A stretch of 5,923 bases of DNA, from the NCBI GenBank assembly GCA_947454695.1, contig CANGMW010000166.1:1-5923 (forward strand), read 5' to 3'. The position numbers and the translations under genes were made by a program. The notes under the pieces are model-generated. The model was not told where the DNA came from. It was given only the letters and a program-made list of their open reading frames with translations, and did no database searches. Below, piece by piece: positions 1-5,923 of this stretch. Position 1 is the stretch's first letter. The number at the start of each line of letters is the position of its first letter. This DNA comes from Comamonadaceae bacterium (lineage in GTDB: Bacteria; Pseudomonadota; Gammaproteobacteria; Burkholderiales; Burkholderiaceae_C).

Positions 1-303
1 GACCTGGTCAACACCATCAAGCAGGTGCACGCCAACCTGAACCGCGACTTGGAGTTGATCGGTTTGCTGCGCGTCATGTTTGACCCGCGCATCACCTTGC
101 AGCAGCAGGTGAGCGATCAATTGAAGTCCCACTTTGGCAACAAAGTTTTTGACACCGTGATTCCCCGCAACGTGCGCCTGGCCGAGGCACCCAGCTATGG
201 CCTACCCGGCGTGGTGTTTGACCCTTCCTCCAAAGGCGCGCAAGCCTTTGTGACCTTTGCCCAGGAAATGGTCGACCGTCTTCACCAAGGCCTGGCCGCT
301 TGA
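1..303 (+). CDS. parA: ParA/Soj chromosome-partitioning ATPase, C-terminal part (5' end outside window)
   Basis: This is the last 100 codons of a ParA/Soj-type ATPase; the reading frame is open from base 1 and stops with TGA at 301-303. What can be seen is the C-terminal third of the fold, with the hallmark Soj segment IPRNVRLAEAPSYGLP, followed by a variant of the usual YDPxSKGAxAY motif that reads FDPSSKGAQAF. The Walker A (deviant KGG) and Walker B motifs lie outside the window. By family knowledge, ParA binds DNA non-specifically as an ATP-bound dimer on the nucleoid, and ParB stimulates its ATPase so that parS-bound origins are moved apart. parB lies downstream on the same strand, which supports the call. 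A GTG at 25 could look like a start, but the protein clearly extends upstream of it. The hydrolase start follows 19 bp after the stop. Confidence 0.94.
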   Translation, partial: DLVNTIKQVHANLNRDLELIGLLRVMFDPRITLQQQVSDQLKSHFGNKVFDTVIPRNVRLAEAPSYGLPGVVFDPSSKGAQAFVTFAQEMVDRLHQGLAA

Positions 304-322
304 ACTGCCCGCTGTGCAACAG

Positions 323-883
323 ATGACATCGCTCACCACGCTGCTGCTGCCGGGTTGGCACAATTCCGGCCCTGACCATTGGCAAAGCCACTGGGAGCGG
401 GCCTATGGCTATAAGCGGGTGGCGCAACATGACTGGCAGCGGCCACTGCGGGGCGATTGGCTGATTCAGCTTGAAGAAGCGGTGCTGGCCAGTGCGGCCC
501 CGGTGGTGCTGGTGGCGCACAGCCTGGGCTGTTTGCAAGTGGCCGCATGGGCTGCCAGCTCGGCCCATGTGCAGCACGTACAAGCGGCCTTGCTGGTCGC
601 ACCCGCGGATGTCGAACGCGAAGACTTGAGTCAACAGTTGCCCAGCTGGGTGCCCATCGCGCGTCAGCGCTTGCCATTCAACACGGTGGTGTTAGCCAGC
701 CACAACGACCCTTTTTGCAGTCAGGACAGCGCGCAAGCTTTGGCACGCAGCTGGGGCGCGCGCTACCAGGACATGGGGGGCTTAGGTCACCTCAATGCCG
801 AGTCGGGCCTGGGCGACTGGCCGCCAGGGCATGCGGTGCTGCAGACGCTGCAATCGGGCGCCCAAACCCTACACGCGGCGTGA
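323..883 (+). CDS. Small alpha/beta-hydrolase, RBBP9/YdeN-like serine hydrolase
   Basis: A 186-residue single-domain hydrolase. It opens with a beta strand and LLLPGWHNSGPDHWQ (residues 7-21), typical of the RBBP9/YdeN family. The nucleophile elbow is VVLVAHSLGC, with the presumed catalytic Ser at 67. The acid is probably Asp129 in ASHNDPFCS and the base His156 in GGLGHLNAESGLGDW. So triad order, spacing and length all fit the family. No signal peptide or membrane segment is visible, so it is probably cytoplasmic. The substrate cannot be deduced; family members are usually uncharacterised esterases or amidases. The start at 323 is the first ATG in frame. A GTG at 314 and a TTG at 257 are alternatives, and the latter would overlap parA. 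No good Shine-Dalgarno precedes 323, so translation may be coupled to parA. It lies between parA and parB and is probably co-transcribed with both. Confidence 0.86.
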   Translation: MTSLTTLLLPGWHNSGPDHWQSHWERAYGYKRVAQHDWQRPLRGDWLIQLEEAVLASAAPVVLVAHSLGCLQVAAWAASSAHVQHVQAALLVAPADVEREDLSQQLPSWVPIARQRLPFNTVVLASHNDPFCSQDSAQALARSWGARYQDMGGLGHLNAESGLGDWPPGHAVLQTLQSGAQTLHAA

Positions 884-918
884 GCTGCACAACATCAAAC
901 GAACAGAACGAGGAATGT

Positions 919-1857
919 ATGGTGACCAAGAAACCTAAAGGCCTGGGCCGTGGACTGGAGGCTTTGCTCGGCCCCAAAGTGGACGACACCACGTCACCGG
1001 CAGGCGCGTCCAACGCGTCCTCGTCCGGTTTGCCCAGCACGCTGGCGCTCAGTGACATGGTGGCAGGGGTGTACCAGCCGCGCACGCGCATGGATGAGGG
1101 GGCTTTGTATGAGCTGGCCGAGTCCATCAAAGTGCAAGGCATCATGCAGCCGATTCTGGTGCGCCGACTGAGCAGCGGGGCGAATCAGGGCAAGTATGAA
1201 ATCATTGCCGGCGAGCGTCGTTTCCGGGCTGCCCGTCTGGCCGGCTTGGACGAGGTGCCGGTGCTGGTGCGCGACGTGCCCGATGAAGCGGCCGCCGCCA
1301 TGGCCCTCATCGAAAACATCCAGCGTGAGGACTTGAACCCCTTGGAAGAGGCGCAGGGTTTGCAGCGCCTGATCAAGGAATTTGGTCTCACGCATGAACT
1401 GGCCGCGCAGGCGGTGGGGCGTTCACGCAGTGCGGCGAGCAACCTGCTGCGTCTGCTTAATCTGGCCGACCCGGTGCAGACGATGTTGATGGCGGGTGAC
1501 TTGGACATGGGTCATGCACGCGCCTTGTTGGCGCTGGACCGAGCCACGCAAATCACCGCGGCCAGTCAGATCGTTGCCAAAAAAATGTCGGTGCGCGAGG
1601 CCGAGAGCCTGGTGAAAAAACTGGGCGCGGAGTTCGCGCTCAAGTCCACCAAGCCCAAGTCGGAAAAATCCCGCGACCTCAAACGCGTGGAAGAAGAGCT
1701 CTCAGATCTGTTGACCGCGCAAGTCGAGGTGCGTGTGAAAAAGCGCGTCAAACGCGCCGGCCGCATGGAAGAGATGGGCGAGTTGAGCATCCAATTCGGT
1801 TCGCTCGATGAACTCAACGGCCTGATCGACAAGCTCAGAAAAACAGGCGGCAACTGA
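919..1857 (+). CDS. parB: ParB/Spo0J chromosome-partitioning protein (parS-binding CTPase clamp)
   Basis: A complete ParB of 312 residues. It begins with the conserved lysine-rich tail and GLGRGLEALLG (residues 8-18), the segment that contacts ParA and stimulates its ATPase. After a short Ser/Ala-rich linker comes the N-terminal CTP-binding domain, with QPRTRMDE (53-60) and the box GERRFRAAR (98-106), whose arginines handle the CTP phosphates. ENIQREDLNPLEEA (132-145) follows. A helix-turn-helix (about 157-180, LAAQAVGRSRSAASNLLRLL) is the parS reader. The C-terminal dimerisation helix spans about 250-312. By family knowledge ParB loads at parS and slides as a CTP-gated clamp. The start at 919 gives the familiar MVTKKPKGLGRG; GTG at 922 is an alternative, better spaced (7 nt rather than 4) from GAGGA at 910-914. 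The frame is open back to an ATG at 547, but that extension overlaps the hydrolase and looks non-natural. Confidence 0.97.
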   Translation: MVTKKPKGLGRGLEALLGPKVDDTTSPAGASNASSSGLPSTLALSDMVAGVYQPRTRMDEGALYELAESIKVQGIMQPILVRRLSSGANQGKYEIIAGERRFRAARLAGLDEVPVLVRDVPDEAAAAMALIENIQREDLNPLEEAQGLQRLIKEFGLTHELAAQAVGRSRSAASNLLRLLNLADPVQTMLMAGDLDMGHARALLALDRATQITAASQIVAKKMSVREAESLVKKLGAEFALKSTKPKSEKSRDLKRVEEELSDLLTAQVEVRVKKRVKRAGRMEEMGELSIQFGSLDELNGLIDKLRKTGGN

Positions 1858-1896
1858 CCCCGGGGTGCCTGCACGCCAGCGGGCGCCTGTCGCCGT

Positions 1897-3321
1897 TCAG
1901 ACGCGGAAAATTTTGCCCGGGTTCATGATGTTCTTCGGGTCCAGCGCGCGCTTGATCGTGCGCATCATGTCCACCGCGCCGCTGCCGGTTTCAGTCAGCA
2001 GGAAATCCATCTTGTGCAGGCCCACACCGTGCTCGCCGGTGCAGGTGCCTTCCAGTCGCAAAGCGCGCGCCACCAGCGACTGGTTGAGCTGTTCGGCGAG
2101 TTCGTGCTCTTGGGCATTGTTGGGGTCCAGCAGGTAGCCGAAATGGAAATTGCCATCGCCCACATGGCCCACCAGGAAGTAGGGCAGGCCGCTGGCATCC
2201 GCTTCACTCACCGAATCAAGCAAACAATCGGCCAGCCGCGAAATGGGCACGCAAGTGTCGGTTGAAATCGCGCGGCAGCCCGGGCGGCTTTGAATCGCGG
2301 CGAAGTAGGCGTTGTGACGCGCTGTCCACAAACGCGTGCGCTCCTCTGGCGTGGTGGCCCATTCAAATGCGTTGCCGCCGAACTCGCTTGCAATCTCTTG
2401 CACGGTTTGCGCCTGCTCTTTCACGCCGGCGGGCGAGCCATGGAATTCCATCAAGAGCAGCGGCTCTTCGCGCAGACTCAGTTTGGCGTAGGCGTTGACC
2501 ATGCGTACGGTGTTCACGTCAATCAGTTCCACGCGCGCAATCGGCACGCCCATCTGGATGATCTGGATGGTGGTGCGCACGGCGGCCTCAATGCTCGGGA
2601 ACGAGCACACCGCGGCAGAGATGGCCTCGGGCAGCGGGTAGAGCTTCAAGGTGATCTCGGTCATGATGCCAAGCGTGCCTTCGCTGCCCACCATCAGTCG
2701 GGTGAGGTCGTAGCCGGCCGACGATTTTTTGGCGCGCGTGCCGGTGCGGATCACCTCGCCGCTGGCGGTGACCACTTCCAGCGCCAGCACGTTCTCTCGC
2801 ATGGTGCCGTAGCGAACCGCATTGGTACCGGACGCACGCGTGGCCGACATGCCACCAATGCTGGCGTCGGCGCCGGGATCGATCGGGAAAAACAAGCCCG
2901 TGCTTTTGATTTCTTCATTGAGCTGCTTGCGCGTCACGCCAGGCTGCACGGTGACGGTCAAGTCTTCCGGGTTGATCGACACGAGTTGGTTCATGCGGCT
3001 CACATCAATGCTGATACCGCCCATCACGGCCAGCAAATGGCCTTCTAACGATGAGCCCACGCCAAAGGGAATGACCGGCACGCTGTGCTCGCTGGCCAGT
3101 TTCACAGCAAAAGCCACATCGGCGGTACTTTCTGCAAACACCACGGCGGCCGGCGGCGGCACGGTGTAGGCTGATTCATCACGGCCGTGCTGCTCGCGCA
3201 CCACCAAGGCGGTGGAGCAGCGCTCGCCGAAATGCGCTTTGAGGGCATCCAACATCACGGTCGGCACCACGCATTGCGTGACCTTGGGAACAAAGTGGGA
3301 CAGTTGGCCTGGTGCGTTCAT
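1897..3321 (-). CDS. FAD-linked D-lactate dehydrogenase (cytochrome-type, LDHD/Dld1-like)
   Basis: A 474-residue flavoprotein of the FAD-binding-4 / FAD-oxidase-C superfamily, complete. The N-terminal PCMH-type FAD domain shows VIPFGVGSSLEGH (83-95), PGADASIGGMSATRASGTNA (149-168) and VGSEGTLGIMTE (211-222). The C-terminal substrate domain carries WTARHNA (332-338), the metal-site motif GHVGDGNFH (385-393, His386 and His393), GEHGVG (429-434) and the closing DPKNIMNPGK (461-470). From memory this pattern matches mitochondrial LDHD/Dld1 more closely than E. coli GlcD. It therefore probably oxidises D-lactate or related D-2-hydroxyacids and passes electrons to a cytochrome or quinone; glycolate oxidase subunit D is the main alternative. 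E. coli Dld is a different protein, so I assign no symbol. No glcE/glcF partners are visible, which also favours a single-subunit enzyme. The ATG at 3321 follows a GGAG with 5-nt spacing; a TTG at 3426 would add 35 unlikely residues. Confidence 0.93.
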   Translation of the reverse strand: MNAPGQLSHFVPKVTQCVVPTVMLDALKAHFGERCSTALVVREQHGRDESAYTVPPPAAVVFAESTADVAFAVKLASEHSVPVIPFGVGSSLEGHLLAVMGGISIDVSRMNQLVSINPEDLTVTVQPGVTRKQLNEEIKSTGLFFPIDPGADASIGGMSATRASGTNAVRYGTMRENVLALEVVTASGEVIRTGTRAKKSSAGYDLTRLMVGSEGTLGIMTEITLKLYPLPEAISAAVCSFPSIEAAVRTTIQIIQMGVPIARVELIDVNTVRMVNAYAKLSLREEPLLLMEFHGSPAGVKEQAQTVQEIASEFGGNAFEWATTPEERTRLWTARHNAYFAAIQSRPGCRAISTDTCVPISRLADCLLDSVSEADASGLPYFLVGHVGDGNFHFGYLLDPNNAQEHELAEQLNQSLVARALRLEGTCTGEHGVGLHKMDFLLTETGSGAVDMMRTIKRALDPKNIMNPGKIFRV

Positions 3322-3326
3322 GGTGT

Positions 3327-3330
3327 CTCC
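3327..3330 (-). promoter_or_regulatory. Ribosome binding site of the D-lactate dehydrogenase
   Basis: On the minus strand this reads GGAG, followed by ACACC and then the ATG at 3321. The 5-nt spacing fixes the start at MNAPGQL rather than the upstream TTG at 3426, which has no comparable signal. Confidence 0.7.
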
Positions 3331-3387
3331 GGTGAAATCTTTGTGGCGAATTCCGCAAGAGCTGGGGAATAATCGCGTGTTGGGCTG

Positions 3388-3416
3388 ATTATAGAAATAG
3401 CCCCCAATCTTTGCAT
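3388..3416 (-). promoter_or_regulatory. Candidate sigma-70 promoter for the D-lactate dehydrogenase
   Basis: The minus strand has a perfect -10 hexamer TATAAT at 3388-3393. Exactly 17 bp upstream sits ATGCAA (3411-3416), which matches the TTGACA -35 at only three positions. Transcription would start near 3381 and give a leader of about 60 nt before the ATG at 3321. The exact -10 match in a GC-rich region is the main support; the poor -35 suggests either a weak promoter or one needing an activator. Confidence 0.45.
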
Positions 3417-3437
3417 TCTGAACCAAGGTGGCACAAC

Positions 3438-3998
3438 ATGGGCAATCGCCTCACGCAAATTGCGACTCGCACGGGAGATGACGGCACCACCGGTCTGGGT
3501 GACAACACGCGCGTGTCCAAAAATAACCTGCGCGTGCACGCCATGGGCGATGTGGATGAACTCAACTCCCATTTAGGGGTGTTGCTGTGTGAAGCCATGC
3601 CGGTTGATGTGCGCACGCTTCTGGTGGAAGTGCAGCACCAGTTGTTCAACCTGGGCGGAGAGCTGTCTATTCCCGGTTTTGAGTTGCTCAAAGCAGAAGC
3701 GGTTCATGCACTGGATGCGGCACTGACGCACTACAACGAGCAGTTGCCGCGCTTGGAGGAGTTCATCCTGCCCGGCGGTACCCGGGGCGCCGCCCTGGCC
3801 CATGTCTGCCGCACGGTGGCGCGCCGCGCTGAGCGCGCGGTGGTGGCCTTGAATGCGGTGGAAGCGCTCAAAGACACGCCGCGTCAGTACCTCAACCGGC
3901 TGTCCGACTTGATGTTTGTGGTGGCCCGCGTACTCAACCGCGCCGATGGCGGGGATGATGTGTACTGGAAGAGTGCCAAGATCAGCGCAGCAAGCTGA
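3438..3998 (+). CDS. Cob(I)yrinic acid a,c-diamide / cob(I)alamin adenosyltransferase, PduO type
   Basis: A 186-residue, single-domain PduO-type ATP:corrinoid adenosyltransferase (also called MmaB or YvqK in other organisms). It transfers the 5'-deoxyadenosyl group of ATP to cob(I)alamin, making the coenzyme B12 used by radical mutases and related enzymes. The N-terminal ATP-binding segment TRTGDDGTTGLGDNTRVSK (10-28) is intact, followed by GDVDELNSHLG (37-47). FILPGG (109-114), the arginine-rich helix CRTVARRAER (124-133) and YLNRLSDLMFVVAR (151-164) complete the five-helix trimeric fold. Length is normal, and no motif is missing. The ATG at 3438 is preceded by AAGGTGG at 3425-3431. It is divergent from the D-lactate dehydrogenase and convergent with the permease, so it is probably monocistronic. 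No cobalamin riboswitch is recognisable in the 116-bp leader region, and no B12-dependent enzyme is in the window to show its client. Confidence 0.96.
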   Translation: MGNRLTQIATRTGDDGTTGLGDNTRVSKNNLRVHAMGDVDELNSHLGVLLCEAMPVDVRTLLVEVQHQLFNLGGELSIPGFELLKAEAVHALDAALTHYNEQLPRLEEFILPGGTRGAALAHVCRTVARRAERAVVALNAVEALKDTPRQYLNRLSDLMFVVARVLNRADGGDDVYWKSAKISAAS

Positions 3999-4013
3999 AT
4001 GATTGTGCGATTG

Positions 4014-4049
4014 AAAAAAGCCCGTCAGGCGGTGAGCGTGACGGGCTTT
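4014..4049. terminator. Bidirectional intrinsic terminator between convergent genes
   Basis: A perfect 11-bp inverted repeat, AAAGCCCGTCA (4017-4027) and TGACGGGCTTT (4039-4049), encloses an 11-nt loop. Six A residues at 4014-4019 become a run of six U on the minus-strand transcript, giving a textbook terminator for the permease. On the plus strand the tail is TTTATCTTT, a weaker but plausible U-rich stretch for the adenosyltransferase. It occupies most of the 69-bp gap between the two stop codons. Confidence 0.88.
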
Positions 4050-4067
4050 ATCTTTGGCTGATAAAAC

Positions 4068-5354
4068 TCAGCGCTTGCGGTTGAGTAGCGCGTACAGCAG
4101 GATGGCGCCAAAGGTTGCGGTGCCGATGCCGCCCAGTGCGAACTGGCCGAACTTCAGCGTGAAGTCACCGGTGCCCAGCACCAGCGTGATGGCGGCCACA
4201 ATCAGATTTTTGTTGTCAGCAAAATCAACCCGGTTGTCGACCCAGATCTTGGCGCCTGCCACGGCAATCAGGCCAAACACCACGATGGAGACACCGCCCA
4301 TCACCGGCAGCGGAATGGCCTGGATGACGGCGCCGAATTTGGGACTGAAGCCCAGCAGGATGGCGATCAGTGCGGCCACCACAAAACAGGCGGTCGAGTA
4401 AATTTTGGTCGCCGCCATCACGCCAATGTTCTCGGCATAAGTGGTCACGCCCGTACCGCCGGCCGCACCGCTCACGATGGTGGCCACACCGTCGCCAATG
4501 AAGGCACGTCCGATGGAGGCGTCCAGATTGCGCCCGGTCATGGCGGTTACCGCCTTGAGGTGACCCAGGTTCTCAGCCACCAGGATGATCACCACCGGTG
4601 CAATCAGCAGCATCGCATTGGCTTCAAACACCGGTGAGCTGAAACCCGGCATGCCGAACCAGGCGGCGTTGGCCACACCGGACAAGTCCATGGGCTTGCC
4701 CATGCCCAGGCCATTGGTGAGCACTGCATAAATCACACTGGCCGCAATCAGGCCGATGAGGATGAGCAGACGCTGCGCCATGCCGCGGGTGAGCACGGCC
4801 ACCAGGCCCACACACACGAAGGTGACGAGCTGCATCCAGGCGTCAAAGTTGCCCGCGGCCATGTTTTTGACCGGGACGCCGGCCAGGTTCAGGCCGATCA
4901 CCGCCACCACCGCGCCGGTGACCACCGGCGGCATGAAGCGCTCAATCCAGCGGGTGCCCACGGCTTGCACCGCCAGACCTACCAGCACATACAGCACACC
5001 GCAGGCGATGATGCCGCCCAGCGCCACACCCAGGTTGGTGTTGGGGCCCTTGCCCGCATAGGCCGATGCCGCGATGACCACGCCGATGAAGGCAAAGCTC
5101 GAACCCAGGTAGCTGGGCACTTTGCCGCCGGTGATTAAAAAGAAAATGAGCGTGCCAATGCCGCTCATCAGAATGGCAATGTTCGGATCAAAGCCCATGA
5201 GGATGGGGGCCAGCACCGTGGCGCCGAACATGGCGATCACGTGTTGCATGCCCATCACGGCGGTCTGCGGCCAAGGCAGTCGCTCGTCCGGGGCGATCAC
5301 GCCGCCTTGTTGCAAAACCTCTGCGCCTTTGGGCGTCCAGCTGAACATGCTCAT
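4068..5354 (-). CDS. NCS2-family uracil/nucleobase permease (UraA/RutG-like)
   Basis: A 428-residue inner-membrane protein of the nucleobase-ascorbate (NCS2, SLC23) family, with hydrophobic helices throughout and length close to E. coli UraA. Family marks are the QH pair in GMQHV (35-39), VPSYLGSSFAF (79-89), VAENLGHLKAV (259-269, Glu261) and TTYAENIGVMAATK (304-317, Glu308). The two glutamates correspond to the uracil and proton-coupling residues of UraA. From memory the N-terminal APDERLPWPQTAVMGMQH and the second motif look more like RutG than UraA, so I leave the symbol blank. It probably imports uracil by proton symport; xanthine or thymine are possible substrates. GGAG (plus-strand 5363-5366) lies 8 nt before the ATG at 5354, supporting that start over the Met two codons later. 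It is divergent from upp, its likely metabolic partner. Confidence 0.95.
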   Translation of the reverse strand: MSMFSWTPKGAEVLQQGGVIAPDERLPWPQTAVMGMQHVIAMFGATVLAPILMGFDPNIAILMSGIGTLIFFLITGGKVPSYLGSSFAFIGVVIAASAYAGKGPNTNLGVALGGIIACGVLYVLVGLAVQAVGTRWIERFMPPVVTGAVVAVIGLNLAGVPVKNMAAGNFDAWMQLVTFVCVGLVAVLTRGMAQRLLILIGLIAASVIYAVLTNGLGMGKPMDLSGVANAAWFGMPGFSSPVFEANAMLLIAPVVIILVAENLGHLKAVTAMTGRNLDASIGRAFIGDGVATIVSGAAGGTGVTTYAENIGVMAATKIYSTACFVVAALIAILLGFSPKFGAVIQAIPLPVMGGVSIVVFGLIAVAGAKIWVDNRVDFADNKNLIVAAITLVLGTGDFTLKFGQFALGGIGTATFGAILLYALLNRKR

Positions 5355-5362
5355 GAGTCGTT

Positions 5363-5366
5363 CTCC
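5363..5366 (-). promoter_or_regulatory. Ribosome binding site of the permease
   Basis: The minus strand reads GGAG here, 8 nt before the ATG at 5354. This spacing favours the first Met of MSMFSW over the internal Met at 5348. Confidence 0.65.
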
Positions 5367-5404
5367 AGTAGAAGTGAAGCGATCATGCTAGGCCCTCACT
5401 GAGC

Positions 5405-5439
5405 TTTGCGGAGGAGGACAAACCCGCAGGAAAATGCGG
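5405..5439 (+). promoter_or_regulatory. Possible mutually exclusive hairpins in the upp leader
   Basis: TGCGG (5407-5411), CCGCA (5424-5428) and TGCGG (5435-5439) lie in series, so the central CCGCA can pair with either flank but not both. The first hairpin would hold AGGAGGA (5412-5418) in its 12-nt loop; the second has a 6-nt GGAAAA loop. Stems are only 5 bp and no U-tract follows, so this may be chance in GC-rich DNA. The repeats could equally be a protein-binding site in the shared divergent region. Confidence 0.22.
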
Positions 5440-5480
5440 CAAGATGTCACTTTCGCGTCTTGTTCATGAAAGCCTTTGCC

Positions 5481-5923
<443 letters not shown>

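Noticed and set aside
92..634. A 180-codon minus-strand ORF over parA and the hydrolase
   Set aside because: Composition is dominated by Arg, Gln, Pro and Gly, and it covers two recognisable plus-strand genes; a shadow frame.
547..918. N-terminal extension of ParB from ATG 547
   Set aside because: It overlaps the hydrolase in another frame, has shadow-like composition, and the known ParB N-terminus begins at 919.
1843..1890. Inverted repeat ACAGGCG / CGCCTGT and a CCCCGGGG palindrome after parB as a terminator
   Set aside because: The loop is 34 nt, alternative stems need G-U pairs, and there is no U-tract on either strand.
2290..3048. A 252-codon plus-strand ORF antisense to the D-lactate dehydrogenase
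   Set aside because: Its product is rich in His, Arg and Gly with no recognisable domain, and the opposite strand encodes a clear conserved enzyme. Long antisense frames are common in GC-rich codon-biased genes.
3345..3357. GAATTC-centred partial palindrome in the D-lactate dehydrogenase leader as an operator
   Set aside because: The symmetry beyond GAATTC breaks at once, and it matches no operator I know, including those of GntR-family lactate regulators.
3322..3437. Cobalamin riboswitch upstream of the adenosyltransferase
   Set aside because: The region is short and lacks a recognisable B12-box; nothing resembles the conserved riboswitch core.
4913..4930. Inverted repeat CGCCGGT / ACCGGCG with a 4-nt loop
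   Set aside because: It is internal to the permease and explained by codons for the conserved PPVVTGA segment; no U-tract or gene boundary is nearby.
5238..5243. CACGTG core resembling a parS site
   Set aside because: The flanks do not match the TGTTTCACGTGAAACA consensus, and it lies within the permease gene. No parS site was found in the window.

Overview
The window is about 60% GC by eye, densely coded, and has the look of a betaproteobacterial chromosome. Burkholderiales, probably Comamonadaceae or a close relative, is my best guess. That guess rests on remembered protein features: the ParB N-terminus, the RutG-like permease, the cytochrome-type D-lactate dehydrogenase and the Upp N-terminus. 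No search was run. I see no insertion sequence, tRNA, rRNA, CRISPR array or phage signature.

Layout, left to right. Positions 1-1857 are a plus-strand chromosome-partition cluster: the 3' end of parA (cut by the window edge), a small alpha/beta-hydrolase of the RBBP9/YdeN type, and a complete parB. Positions 1897-3321 are a minus-strand FAD-dependent D-lactate dehydrogenase of the LDHD/Dld1 type, convergent with parB. A 116-bp divergent region, with a perfect minus-strand TATAAT, separates it from a plus-strand PduO-type cob(I)alamin adenosyltransferase (3438-3998). That gene converges on a minus-strand NCS2 uracil/nucleobase permease (4068-5354), with a perfect 11-bp stem between them that can serve as a shared terminator. 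A 126-bp divergent region then leads to upp (from about 5481), which runs off the right edge inside its PRPP-binding loop.

Functional logic. ParA and ParB drive origin segregation, and a hydrolase with no obvious link to this sits between them. The permease and Upp form a uracil uptake and salvage pair: the permease brings uracil in and Upp converts it to UMP with PRPP. The D-lactate dehydrogenase and the cobalamin adenosyltransferase share an upstream region but have no evident biochemical link. This is mostly ordinary housekeeping DNA. The points most worth a second look are the hydrolase inside the par cluster and the small leader ORF with alternative hairpins ahead of upp. I found no convincing undescribed system.
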